64,000 nt of DNA, from the NCBI GenBank assembly GCA_021234155.1, contig JAJEKV010000046.1, forward strand, positions 1,726,298-1,790,297. Reading direction: 5' to 3'. Positions 23,458-36,899 of the stretch are shown here, in pieces (position 1 is the stretch's first letter; each line of letters begins with the position of its first letter). This stretch comes from Isoetes taiwanensis. Its lineage: Eukaryota; Streptophyta; Lycopodiopsida; Isoetales; Isoetaceae. Below the pieces are notes generated by a model. The model worked only from the letters and a program-made list of their open reading frames with translations. It made no database searches and had not been told where the DNA came from. Both the position numbers and the translations under genes were made by a program.

Positions 23458-23488
23458 GTAGGGCCTTGTTGTACCATCAAGGCCCTAC
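23458..23488 (-). other. Perfect 11-bp hairpin downstream of the RT stop
   Basis: GTAGGGCCTTG pairs with CAAGGCCCTAC around a 9-nt loop, 33 nt after the reverse transcriptase stop on the minus strand. It would lie in the element's 3' untranslated region. Possible roles are RT recognition or a terminator-like structure; unproven. Confidence 0.6.
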
Positions 23489-23520
23489 CCTTCCTATATT
23501 ATTCTACTCAATCATTGTAT

Positions 23521-25596
23521 TTATGGGAATCTGTTCTCCAGCATTTCCTTAAGAAATCTGATCATGTCATGTATGGAATATAGTATACCTGGATACATCT
23601 CCTGTTGTAGAGTATTCAGCACCATATTGGATATTTTAATTCTGCCAAAACCATTAGTAATAAAGGCCTCAATTAATTCACATATATCAGCTGCAGCATT
23701 GTATGCATCAGAATGTGCATATACATACGGAATTATCTGTGAAATTATTACCCTAGAGGCTTGTCCATATGGCCTGCAACTTTCTGCACTGATGAATTTG
23801 TTAACTTTAAAGGGCAATTTTTTCCTTTTGTCATATCTGGTCAATAAAAATAACCCTCTGCTTTTGTCTGTCACCTTAATGGATATATTCAGAAAATTGC
23901 ATTCAATGCCACAAGGAGTAACCCTATCATTGCCATGTTCATATATTGTCTCATCCTTTATGCTTAGATACGTAAGGTTGTAGATAGCAAACTCACTTTC
24001 TTCATTAAAGAATTCCCTGATATCTCCTGCATTTACAATATTCAAATCATCAATGTACCTGGCTGCATTTTGAAACTTGTAAATGTCTTTCATTCTTCCA
24101 TGATAGGCTAGTTTCAGAACAAATCTTAGTTCAAACCATGCTAAATAGAGGTTGCACCATGCTGGACTGCATGCAAACCCCATAGGAATACCTTTGACTT
24201 GTTTCCATATGTCCTGTCCCATTTGTAAATAACAATTGCTTAGCAGCCATGCATTCATATTTTTGAAGTTGGCTCTAGAAATTAGCCTCCAGCTAATAAA
24301 CTCTTTGTCTTTGCCATTCCTGGCCCATTTGACTAGTATCTTTCCCCCTTTATTCTTGATCAGTAAATCAAAACAGGTATTTTCCTCCATCATATGGGTC
24401 CATACCATATCAGCTATTTCATTAGTTACATCAATAATTCCCTCATCACCAAATATGGGAATGTTCTCATAACATTTTGTTATGTCGGCAGAAAATACAT
24501 CATATATACGGTTGGGTAGATTTAAAGTAACATCATAGGCTGAGTTTACGAGCCAACATGCATTAATTTTCTTGGGGTTCCAAAATTTGTACTTGGCTGT
24601 CATTTTATAGCATATATCTGGCCAGACATCAATGAAGCTATTTAATATGCTTGTCACTAAGGTAGCAATTTCTGTATACAATGTATTGAAGGCGTTGGTC
24701 AGCCACCTGTATTCTCCTTTGTGTGCCTTGAATGTGGCCATCAAGTAAGGTAAGTTCTTATATTGAGTCTGCCCTTCCCCAATGAGAGAGGAAATATCCT
24801 GCTAACATTTATCCTTAATGGTCTTAGGTGAGTCTGAACTTTTTTGAAAATCATGACTTGAGAGCCTGATTCTTGCCATCTCTTCAATGTGTTTAGGGCA
24901 AATGAAGGCAGCATTATTAGCAGCCTTGTCCAGCCCTGCAACGTACAGATTGTTATTCAACCAGGTAATATTTTTTATTACCTCCTTATCTAACCACAAA
25001 AATTTCCTTTGTGGTAGCTGCCTTTTAAAGTCCACAATTTCAGCATATGCAATCTTTTCTAGTAATAAACAAATACTCTGAATATCCTCCTCTGTGAGAT
25101 CTAACAGATCATACTTGTGGACTAGGAAAAACTGTTGGCATAATGCTTCAAATTCTTCCATAAATTGCTGGATACTAAAGCTGTGATCCGGTATATGGTT
25201 TAGGCCATATGCAAATGCATTTCTTAATTTTTGACAGTGTATGATCTCCAGATTAGTGGTACGTATGTGTCCAATCTTGGGATCTATGAATCTTTTGAGA
25301 TTCGGATTGTTACATGGGCATTTATTAGGAATCCCACTAGCAAACACCATGTATGGCTTATAGACCTTGTCGTTGATTTGCTCAATATATTTCCATGCAA
25401 ATGTGGTATTAGCAACCATCATTTCACCCCTTTCTTGAAAAATCTCATGCACTGTTTGAAAGATATTTCTGATAGAGAATTTATCTAAGGCTTTGGACAG
25501 AAACTTCATATGCACAACCTTTTTGTCTTCTTCCATCCTATCAGAGCATAGGTGCCTATTCTTGTTAATATCCTTTGATATGCTTCTGCCCTTCAA
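23521..25596 (-). CDS. Penelope-like reverse transcriptase (one in-frame TAG)
   Basis: A single frame of 691 codons with one TAG at 24802. The first 264 codons carry the region upstream of the catalytic fingers (ASGIPNKCPCNNP, then GLDKAANNAAFICPKHIEE, like the family's DK...VV box). Nineteen codons after the TAG the sequence reaches NLPYLMATFKAHKGEYRW, equivalent to the P.LHK..RPI box. Motif A is DITKCYENIP (family D..SLYTNIP), motif B is KGIPMGFACSPAWCNLYLAWFE, and the catalytic box C is ARYIDDLNIV. FLNISIKV and a Tyr/Asp/Lys turn follow, then RPYGQASRVIISQI, as in Penelope RTs. No GIY-YIG domain follows before the stop. The first codon listed is not ATG; the true start may follow a splice acceptor (CTGTAG) at about 25605. 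The active-site aspartates are present. Confidence 0.78.
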
Positions 25597-25803
25597 ACTC
25601 TTAACCTACAGAAATACTGCAGGTCAGAATGTAAATGAAATTACTAAAGACACATTTATTTAAAAAAAGATATATGTATTGATCAAAAATTGTTTTTTGG
25701 CCAAATGGCTACAGACATGATATATGTCTTAGTTGCAACTCATATGAAAATATGTAGTAAAAACAGGTAAAATATGTTATCAGGCGGACCATAAGTCAAA
25801 CGC

Positions 25804-26127
25804 CTAGATAGATTCTTCCACATAATCCAATATTTTTGGAGTGCTGTCCCCTAGAGATATTTCCTTGTTGCCTCCTTTGGTTATGCTGTTCTCATCATTG
25901 TATTTCATGTTATTGCAAATAGACATTGTAACAGTGCTGGAGCTATTAGCCTTTTTTGGATCCATAGTAATTCTGGGTGGCAGTTTGGGAGAGATTTTAC
26001 TGCCAGATAATGACCTCTGTGCATATTTGCCAACATAAGATTTGTCCCAGAAAGCTTTTTTGTTGGCAGAATTGCATTCTTTCAGAAATTGGAGAGGCTT
26101 GATCATTTTTTCGGCAACATCTGCCAT
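25804..26127 (-). CDS. In-frame continuation of ORF1 after a TGA
   Basis: 107 codons (MADVAEKMIKPLQFLKECNS...) in the same frame as the 418-codon ORF, separated only by TGA-AACAACAAA. Ser/Lys/Asn-rich, low complexity, no known domain. It is best read as the C-terminal tail of ORF1 cut off by one stop, or as a separate short ORF. After it come 207 nt of AT-rich non-coding sequence ending in TTTCTGTAG before the RT frame, which could be an intron acceptor. Confidence 0.4.
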   Translation of the reverse strand: MADVAEKMIKPLQFLKECNSANKKAFWDKSYVGKYAQRSLSGSKISPKLPPRITMDPKKANSSSTVTMSICNNMKYNDENSITKGGNKEISLGDSTPKILDYVEESI

Positions 26128-26136
26128 TTTGTTGTT

Positions 26137-27393
26137 TCAGAACATCATCTTTAGATTGCTGTCAGGATTTTTAGCATATGCCAGAGTCATATTGACCATG
26201 TTTTCCCTAACCTCCAGATATGAGACATAAGCCAGTACAGCAGGTCTAAGTACATTGGTCAATAGCTTTGATAAAATCACCATTCTGAGCATAAGTGATG
26301 CACCCTGGTGGATCAGATCCATGTGGTTGATCAGATACCATATTCCCTGATCAAACCAGATAATCCCACAATCACATTTGTCTTCTGCATTTTTCTTGTG
26401 TGTGAATTTAGTTTTTTCACAAGGGCATCTGAAGTAAGGGCAATGGGTCCTCCATATCCTTTTTAAGAAATAATCATTTCTCTCAATGTTTGCAAAGGCC
26501 ATGTGACCTTTCTGGCTTACTATTGCCTGCCCACTTTTAATACACACTTGTCCAAAAAATTCCATATTGAAAGGTAACATGGTATCAAGTGTGTCAAATG
26601 TTTTCTCCAACTTATGAGCTGCTATCTTGGCAGCCCTAATATCTTCCATTGTAATGGCTGCAAGTGCCATCCATGTCTCCAGATCAATAGGAGCAAGAGC
26701 CCCGAAGTTTTGGCTTCTCCATATTGCGTGTTCTTGTATGGCAGCATAGCTCTCCACTGTTTGTTCTATTATAACCGGAAAACATGTGGAATTGGATAAT
26801 GTAAGTTCAGGAACAATATCAGCATTACTGCTATCAAAGTCTGCTGTCAGGTTATTGATTATAGGACATTCCCTTTTGTAATTGGTAGAGCCTAGATCTT
26901 CTTCAGTGAGGTCCAAGTCTGAAAATAGACAGTCTTGTACATTTACTGCAGTATTGACAGATATCTCCTTGCTATCGGTCCGCTCTTTTTCAAATGATAG
27001 AGGTTTAATATCATTTGCTTTTTCCAAAGCCATGATTCCTGTAACAAATTTGACTGCAGCCTCATCTTCTTGGCATGTTCTTATATATATAATGCTCTCC
27101 ATATCATTGTAAAGGGCATTCAAAATATCTTTGCTCTTGGTATATTCAAAATTGACTTTCTTCAACTGCTGGAATATCTTAAACCATCCACTAAATCCGA
27201 GATATGACACTGGAGAAAGATTCTTGTCACTCATGTTTACCTCTTTAAACGTGATAAAGGAGTGGATATCTTTGCTTCTTATGCATCCAATAATGGTCTG
27301 CACCGCATAATTTGGGCTGATAATATTGCACTTATCGTACTCCAATAGTAATAATTCCTTGATCCATTGATTATATATATCAGCATCTTCCAT
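26137..27393 (-). CDS. Penelope-like element ORF1, Cys/His zinc-finger-like protein
   Basis: 418 codons on the minus strand, starting with ATG (MEDADIYNQWIKELLLLEYD) just inside the 5' repeat. No known family recognised over most of its length. The middle is acidic. The last third has a Cys/His cluster (CPYFRCPCEKTKF, CDCGIIWFDQG, NHMDLIH) in a CxC...CxC...H(4)H arrangement, suggesting a zinc-binding module. It stops with TGA, but the same frame reopens 9 nt later (26127-25804), so the protein may have been about 530 residues before a nonsense change, or may be read through. Position upstream of the RT suggests a nucleic-acid-binding partner protein (inference). Confidence 0.6.
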   Translation of the reverse strand: MEDADIYNQWIKELLLLEYDKCNIISPNYAVQTIIGCIRSKDIHSFITFKEVNMSDKNLSPVSYLGFSGWFKIFQQLKKVNFEYTKSKDILNALYNDMESIIYIRTCQEDEAAVKFVTGIMALEKANDIKPLSFEKERTDSKEISVNTAVNVQDCLFSDLDLTEEDLGSTNYKRECPIINNLTADFDSSNADIVPELTLSNSTCFPVIIEQTVESYAAIQEHAIWRSQNFGALAPIDLETWMALAAITMEDIRAAKIAAHKLEKTFDTLDTMLPFNMEFFGQVCIKSGQAIVSQKGHMAFANIERNDYFLKRIWRTHCPYFRCPCEKTKFTHKKNAEDKCDCGIIWFDQGIWYLINHMDLIHQGASLMLRMVILSKLLTNVLRPAVLAYVSYLEVRENMVNMTLAYAKNPDSNLKMMF

Positions 27394-27514
27394 ATCCTAT
27401 AAGAGAAAGCAATTCTGCAATTTAGTATTATGAGATATTACGAAATAATAATAATACCTGATCATGTAGGATTCCAGAACAAGGTAAATGGTAAAACCAA
27501 ATAACTGAATTTAG

Positions 27515-29191
27515 GAAAAAAACCTTTAAAACCTGTACTGTCCAACAGTCCAGATCTATTACCTAAGTACAGTCTTTGCAAGAAAGTACCAAGGTACAAT
27601 TGGCAGCCCAAGACTTAAAACAGGTATACTCTAAGCCAAGGCCATGTAATGGAATCCAAGTATGCTAAATGCCAATATATTAAATACCATTTCCAAAAAA
27701 TACATATTCAAGTATTTCTAAGAAGATCCAAACTAAGATTTACCTTAGATTTCGGCAACATTAATACATATATTCATGCTATTTTTCTTACAGTAGCATT
27801 TGAAAAAAAGTAATGTCTAAGTTGTCAATAGATCAGAAGATCTTGTAGAATTGTCTTCAAGCATATAACCAAATTGGCTGTCCATGTCCAATAGCTTCAT
27901 ATAGAATACATAGACAAGTAGCAAGGAAGCCTGTTACCTGCAGTAGAACCAGAGGTTAGTTAGCCAAATGGGTAAAAACCTAAGCTACTAGCAGGTGTCA
28001 TGGGCTTCCTTGAGGTTATCCCCCATCACCTTGCTAGTATTCAATTGAAAAACATCATCCTATATTAACTAGACATCCTAAACCTTGATAACTTTATTTG
28101 CCAATGCCTTTGTTACCCTTACTCAGATCTGGGATGCCCGACATCTTCAATGTCCCTTTAAACTAATGATAGCATACTGGTTCTATGTGTAATCATGTTA
28201 GATCTAGATCAACAATAATGTAATTTACAACCTATGCAAATCTACAAAACTTGTGCAAATCTTCTAAAATTATGATGATCACCGCTTTGTTATAACCGCC
28301 TAACTTCCCATTTAATAGCATGATTAACCACTTTAAATAATGCTCATAACTTATCCCGATATCCCAAGTAAGAATCCATTAGATCTAAATCCTGAAATAG
28401 GCAAGCATATTTATCCACCAGATACTTTCAGATGTGGACCATATCCATCCAACATTATGAATTAACAAAAATATATTCAAACCTTAGATTGACGGTACTG
28501 GTGCCATCTCCACAAATTACAGATTCCGCTCGATTCTTCATTTGTGATCCGCCTATTGCCCCGGCTCCATCTCCACAGCTTGTAGGTCATAGGATTGTCT
28601 TCCACCATAATTGCTGGTCTATCACCTTGTGCATTGCATTTTACCATAACATTGGTCGCTTCCTTCATCAATGTTACTTCGACCTTTTGCTTATCGTAGC
28701 ATTGCTGCCCTTCTTCATTGCGTAACTCCTAAATTGAAAAATCTTCTTAACACTACTCTCCTTCTTTTCATCCGCCATTCTTTTTCCTAGTGGCCATGTT
28801 AAGATCCCCTTCTTTTCTTGTCATGGCTAACTGGGAGCAGCCTAAGGCCGCTTGCAAATGATGTATCCTTCTTGTGCTGTGCCCTTCTTTATAGAAACAT
28901 CAAACCCTAGAAGGATGTACCTATTACCGTCATGTTTTGGGGCCATCCCATCTCCACCCAAATTTATGGTCGAGGCATGTCCTAACCGATGCCAGCCATA
29001 TCTACCGGTCTCCACATGCTCGTTCACATTCGCAATCTCCAACTATCTGCCCTAGAAATCGCCATTTCCAAAACTTCTGTATATTATTTATCTTTATCAT
29101 TTTAAATAACCTCCACCATTACGACCTTTCATCAAATTTTTATCTATCTAGACCCTTAGCCAAACTCATGGCATGGTCCAACATAACATCT
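27515..29191 (-). repeat. LTR-like direct repeat, 5' copy of the Penelope-like element
   Basis: It shares long stretches with 21618-23312, from AACCTTTAAAACC to GGTCCAACATAACATC. Differences are not spread evenly. They sit in about fifteen small clusters, many at CAG/CTG-containing words, with nearly perfect identity between. It contains a decayed version of the small frame that is open in the other copy. No TG...CA ends or target duplication identified. Confidence 0.8.
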
Positions 29192-29834
29192 ACGAAATGT
29201 TTGAATCTTCAAACTCGCAATAATCATAATCATATTGTTGAGGATTGTACAGAAATTGGTTGCCATTCCAAGATGTAGCCACCTCCCTCCGAAGGAGTGC
29301 CCAGGAGCATTGTTAGATTCTATGGTTCCTTTCATATCAGAGTTGCTTGGCAGGTGAATTTCTTTCATGTGATGGAGATTGAAAAACAAAATTGTACTTA
29401 CCACTTGTATCATAGCGTGCCTTATAGTGCCAAAATGCCATTTGTGTGAGTAATTGTGCAAGTTCAGCTCATTTTTGTAGCAGAGGGTGACCAACTTGAG
29501 CATCCATGTATAGCTTGATGAGATTAATAAAAAATTGTTTGCAGCCAATGACTGCCACAATCCTCTTTTGTAACTTGCCAAACTTTTCTTTGTTGCTATT
29601 GCGATGAATTTAGCCACGATGACTATGTGACGACATTTTTATACGAGGCCATGGCTATTATTGTCTCGTGCCTATATTTGGCACTAATATTTCTCCAAGA
29701 GCAAAGAAAAAGAGGTCCAAATCGACATATGTGTAGCGTCAAGAGTGAATAGTACGCATACTTTTCTCCATTTATGTGTGGGTTTTAGGGGGTTAGCTTT
29801 TCACCTTTTCATTTTTTTTTTTTAGTGGGTTATT
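29192..29834. other. Flank of the Penelope-like element with an unidentified minus frame
   Basis: A 153-codon minus-strand frame (29617-29156) crosses the outer edge of the repeat. It begins at GTG, not ATG, and has no domain I know (it contains NNFLLISSSYTWMLKLV). I list it only as a possible host or element relic. Confidence 0.3.
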
Positions 29835-30125
29835 TCTACGGGGCAAACCTCGCTTTATATGAGCTTTTCAGGCATATCCTAAGTATATGCTGGAATATAC
29901 CTAGGATATGCTGGTGATTGCTCCAAACCCATTGTTCACCATAAATTGGCGGTCACGTGCATTCTGGATCACGGATGTTCCAACCGGGTAACCGACAGGG
30001 CAGATCGAAGCTCCAACCTGATGTTGGGCCCTGTGCTTACAGGTCCAACAGATGCGGTGGGACGCATGACATCGCTCACACAGTTGTGACTCCAAATGAA
30101 GCTCCTTCGTCTGCTCCCAACTCCT
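29835..30125. repeat. Dispersed repeat, copy 1
   Basis: About 290 bp. It contains the imperfect palindrome CATATCCTAAGTATATGCTGG / AATATACCTAGGATATGCTGG, then TTCTGGATCACGGATGTTCCAA and a GGTCCAACAGATGCGGTGGGAC block. A diverged copy lies inverted at 53090-53360. No coding content; probably part of a transposon. Confidence 0.65.
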
Positions 30126-30460
30126 TCTAATCGTTTTTCTGATGGCGAAGTACAAAGAACTGCTAAATAAAGTCAGATTTGGTTCAAAGGTGTGTTTCTA
30201 TTGGAAAAATATGATGCTTTCTCCACCAATAGATAACGATTTCTTGGTTTTGAAATGCTTGGTGGATCTTTAGTTCTTAGCAATTTTAATTCTTGATTTT
30301 AAAGGAGGCCAATATTTATTTTAGAAATGTGGGAGAGCTACTTGAGCATCTTAATTGGATCATTTCACTTTGTGAGTGATTCACATGACACAATAAATGT
30401 AAGTAGGCCTCACTTTCATGCATTCATCGTCTGCAAAATGGCTATCGTTCCTGGGGAAAG
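30126..30460. other. Intergenic, nothing recognised
   Basis: No gene or repeat that I can support. Confidence 0.4.
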
Positions 30461-32505
30461 AGAGAGAGAGAGAAAAAAAAAAATGAAGTTTATTATGTCT
30501 ATGGGAGGCCTCAAGGGCCTATTAGACAAATATTATTTAAACATCATCATAAAATAATAGATGAGTTTCCGAATCCTCATCTAGCTCATCACTCTCGCTC
30601 ATAGTGTCTGAGTCTACCATATCAATTACTCGAAGGGCATCCATGCAAGACTCCCTGTAACTAAGGAGTTATATCAGATATTTCCCTAGAATGTCACCAT
30701 CTAGGGCAAAAAGTGTTTGGAGATCATCAAAGTAAATTCCGTATTCATCACGCAACGTCTCATATGCTTTGCATCGAAGTACTGCATGATCCTCATCTTC
30801 CACCAGATTTGTATCACATATATGACAATATTTTTGGTCTCTTGGAACAATATGACTCCATCTCCCCACCTCAATCCTCAATGATGTGAACTCAAACGAA
30901 TCCTACATATAGCGTGCCTCTTCCGTATAGATATATTCTCCCTCAAATGACCTGCTTGTTCTAGTTTGGGAGTAATATTGTGCTTATATAAAATCATCCC
31001 AGTCTTTGGTTGTGACCACATCTTCCTTTGAATTCTTGAGGATAGCCATGTTCTCAAATTTGAGTCCACTAAAGACACTTCGTCCCAGGTCATATCCCAT
31101 TTACCAAGCTATTTCATGACATCCTGGAACAACCCTTTCTCTTTACTAGCCATCAAAGTTTTATGCGGAAGTCTTGTCTCATCCATGTCCTGTACCTTCT
31201 TAAGATAAAGAATACATCTAAGAAGTGCTTTCCCCTCTAGAGGTATAAGCCCACTCTCTGCCAACATCATGGGATATGGTGTTTGAGATTTAACGCCTAA
31301 TTCTAATCTTAGAAATTTCTTTAATATTTGCTCAATGTCCTCCCACACTCCAAATCTCACATTCATATGTACGACATTCATCGCCAAAGACTGAAAGAGC
31401 CTTACCTTAAGATGCCAAGACCAAAGATGTGATCTCCTACACATACAAAGCTATATATATCCTCCATCAACCCGTTGAGTAACACATGCATTCCATCTGT
31501 GGTTCCTGCTAAAAACAAGACCCAGGTATTTGTATAAATCACACATATCCACCACACTCCCTTTATATCTGAAAACGGGTTCTTGCTTCAATACTCCTAC
31601 TGTCATGATACTTGTTTTCTCCAGATTTACCTGCATACCTGTTTGTTCACAAAAGGCTGCCAATCCATCCAAATGCTTTGCATGTGTTCTATAGAGCGTG
31701 CAAAGATGACTACGCCATCAGCATACATTAACAATTGAATCACATATCCATGTATTTCTATCCCCCTCTGGGCAGTTATCATGAAGCCATTCCTCCAATC
31801 CGTCAATGAACAAACCGAATAACGTGGGAATTAGCGGGCATCCCTGCTTAACCCCAACATTACTCTCTATACAATCTGAGATGCTCAAGGAAATAGGTTG
31901 AGATAGTTGTACTAACACTTTTTCATATGGCACACTGTCTGCCTCTCTGATAACCTGTGGCACATCTAACTTTTTCAATCTCTCCCATAGTTAGTCTCTC
32001 GGCACCCTATCGAAGGCTTTTTTGAAGTCTACAAATGTATAAACCGTTTTTCTTGAATCTTTGACATGATCGGATATAGTCTTCAATACTAGCAAATGAT
32101 CTAAGGTAGATATTCCTGCTCTAAAATCAGCCTGTGCCTCTGCCCGTTTATGATTATATTCTGCCCAAACACTCAACTTCTTCTCTAGAATTGTGAAAAA
32201 GAGTTTTGAGAACAAGCAACTAACCAAAACAGTTCGATAATTGTTGACCTCCTTTCTCATGCCACCTTTATATACCGAAACCACCCTATTCTGACACCAG
32301 TCTAATGGGAACCCCTGTGCTACTGCCCTATTAAACATTTTCGCCAAAAGGGAATGAATTGTAGGGCCTGCCCATTTCAAATGTTCTGCACACAAGCCCA
32401 TGTGATCCTGTGCTTTGCCATTCGCTAATGAAGAGATGCCTGCCGCTATTTCTTTAGTTGTGATTCCTGTTATCTTCTTCAACTGGTATCTCCGCATTAT
32501 AATAC
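30461..32505 (-). mobile_element. LINE, copy 1 of a head-to-tail chain
   Basis: Minus-strand non-LTR element reading from 32505 to 30480, then a (GA) tract at 30461-30475. RT blocks: KAQDHMGLCAEHLKWAG, NNYRTVLVSCLFSKLFF, EAQADFRAGISTLDHLLVL, FVDFKKAFDRVPRD (32497-31991), then GVKQGCPLIPTLFGLFIDGLEEWL (31860), and a decayed catalytic box (ADGVVIFAR in place of YADD). YKYLGLVFSRNHRWN follows, then a C-terminal CCHC-type finger CHICDTNLVEDEDHAVLRC (30830-30770). Several frameshifts and stops. The 5' end is missing. RTE/Jockey-like by eye; clade uncertain. Its 5' edge abuts the 3' tail of copy 2. Confidence 0.82.
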
Positions 32506-32510
32506 AAATG

Positions 32511-34340
32511 AGAGAGAGAGAAATGAAATGAAATGAAATCTATTATTCCGTCTTCGAGACCACCAGGTCTATGAGACGTTTACAAGTTACATTCAAAATT
32601 ATAAAACAAGTCATCCAGTGCGTCTTCTGAGAGTAACACACTGGGCTCCTCTATCTCAATCTCTCGTACCTTCTGATTTTTCAAACAAGCATCTCTATGT
32701 TTAAGAATGTCAACAATATATCCCCCAATGGATGCCCCTGGGTACCGAAAGAACTCCTCAAGGGAGGTAGCACTGATCCCATGTACGTACTTTTAAGTCC
32801 TCAATAAGCACGGCAACAAAGTAAGATATGAGCCTCATCCTCCACCACACCGTCACTACACAAGTTCTGATTGTCTAAGATCATGAGCGATGTCCCCATC
32901 TCCCTACCTCCACACCAAGATGGTGCGAGCTTTGCTTGCCTATGCTTCATAGATATAGGTTCACTAAGATATCGCTACGCCTTCAATGTGGGATTCATCC
33001 GAAGTCCGATAGTACTCTTTTCTTCACAACCGGGCGATTCCATGTCTTAGTGAGAACACTCTTCCTAACCCATCCTCAATATCTTCCCCTGATTCATCCG
33101 CATTCGTGAATATCCATCCCCCATTTCACCAGCCCATCTACTAATATCCGTGATACCAACCTTTGTCACTACTCTCTCGCAGCAAAATTTTGGCAAGCTA
33201 TTCCCGGGCATATCATATAAAACCTTATGCAAATAACGAAGGTTTTGCAAAGAGCTTCAGCTTCAAGGGGTATCATCCCCCGACTCTCCTAGCATCATAT
33301 CATATGGTGTTTGCATTTTAGTGCCAGCCCAGGTGAAAAAATTTCTTTTGTATTTTTTCCACCTTTTTCCACCCATCATTAGCGAGGCCCTCGCCCCCTG
33401 TGCTTCACAACCATATAGTATAACCGTTTGTACCAATACTTTAAAGAGCATGCTTCATTTCAAAGTTCCAAATGTCAAAGATTCACACACCTTCTCTCGC
33501 ATTGCATATAGTGCCTTTTAAGCCCAAGACTCACTCTATGTTCGACCACCGATTCCAATTCGACTTTTTGTCTACAAATCAAACCTAGATACTTATAGCT
33601 CAACGACCTCAACTTGCTTACCCTTTGTAAAGTAGCTGCACATGATCTCGTTTTATTCGCCCAAAAAAAACAACCTTTTAGTCTTTTTCCCATTCACTTG
33701 CATACTTTTAGCATCACAAAACCGCAAGCACATCCAAATGTCTTTGCATCCCCTCAGATGCTCCGAGATATAGCAAGAGCATAAGTACATACCCATTCAA
33801 GGATGTACCATCCCTCCATGTGCTCTTATCCACCCTCCACCTGATCTATGAACAATCCAAATAAGGTAGGCTTACAAAGGACACCCCTGCTTAACTCCCA
33901 TATTACTCTCTACTACATCATCACACATTCCAACAAAAGGGAAAGAGAGTTGCACGAGTACTTTTTATAAAGAACACTTACCGCGATGCCTAAGCCCCAT
34001 CGGGATGCCCAAATCTACCATCCTATGCCACAGATTTTGCCTATTCACCATGTCAAAGGCCTTGCTGAATCCACAAATACAAAGATACAAAGGTTTCCTT
34101 TTTCCCACCATCAATCCATCATAGCATCTAAGGGTCACCAAATGGTGGCTTTTGTAGACTTTTTAGGTCTAAAGCCCGCTTGGCCTATTGCTCTAGCATT
34201 GTGACCCTCTCTCAGCTTGCTTATCTTGCCCTCAAGTATAGAGGTACACAATTTTGGCGAGAGGTCGCCAACCATAATGGTACTGCACCGGATCGATAAG
34301 GCCCCCGACTTGTGCAATGGCACAACCCTATGAATGGTTG
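32511..34340 (-). mobile_element. LINE, copy 2 of the chain
   Basis: Related to copy 1 but diverged, same orientation. AIGQAGFRPKKSTKATIW lies at about 34190-34135, SYKYLGLICRQKVELES at 33600, and TVILYGCEA followed by MQTPYDMMLGESG at 33430-33270. The 3' end is GAAATGAAATGAAATGAAAT (AAATG units on plus) plus (GA)5 at 32511. It is 5'-truncated at the long (GA)n tract at 34374. Heavily frameshifted. Confidence 0.75.
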
Positions 34341-34370
34341 GCAGCCTTTACGAACCCTATTAACCCTATG

Positions 34371-36899
<2,529 letters not shown>

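Larger units (their letters stand above)
21618..29191 (-). mobile_element. Penelope-like retroelement flanked by 1.7-kb direct repeats
   Basis: Read on the minus strand, the element is repeat copy 1 (29191-27515), an internal 4.2 kb, then repeat copy 2 (23312-21618). The internal part encodes a zinc-finger-like protein and then a reverse transcriptase whose motifs match Penelope-like elements rather than LTR or LINE enzymes. The repeats are long, direct and mostly identical, so they look like LTRs; Penelope elements are known to carry such pseudo-LTRs. No GIY-YIG endonuclease is visible after the RT. No integrase, protease or RNase H was seen. There are in-frame stops in two places. A 60-bp piece of the same element lies inverted at 49918-49977. 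Confidence 0.72.

Noticed and set aside
23564-23983. Plus-strand frames opposite the Penelope-like RT and ORF1
   Set aside because: Antisense shadows of well-supported minus-strand coding sequence.
24745-26137. Alternative genetic code suggested by in-frame TAG/TGA
   Set aside because: BUB3 and the GNOM-like gene use normal stops and contain none in frame; the stops are in decaying or mobile sequences.
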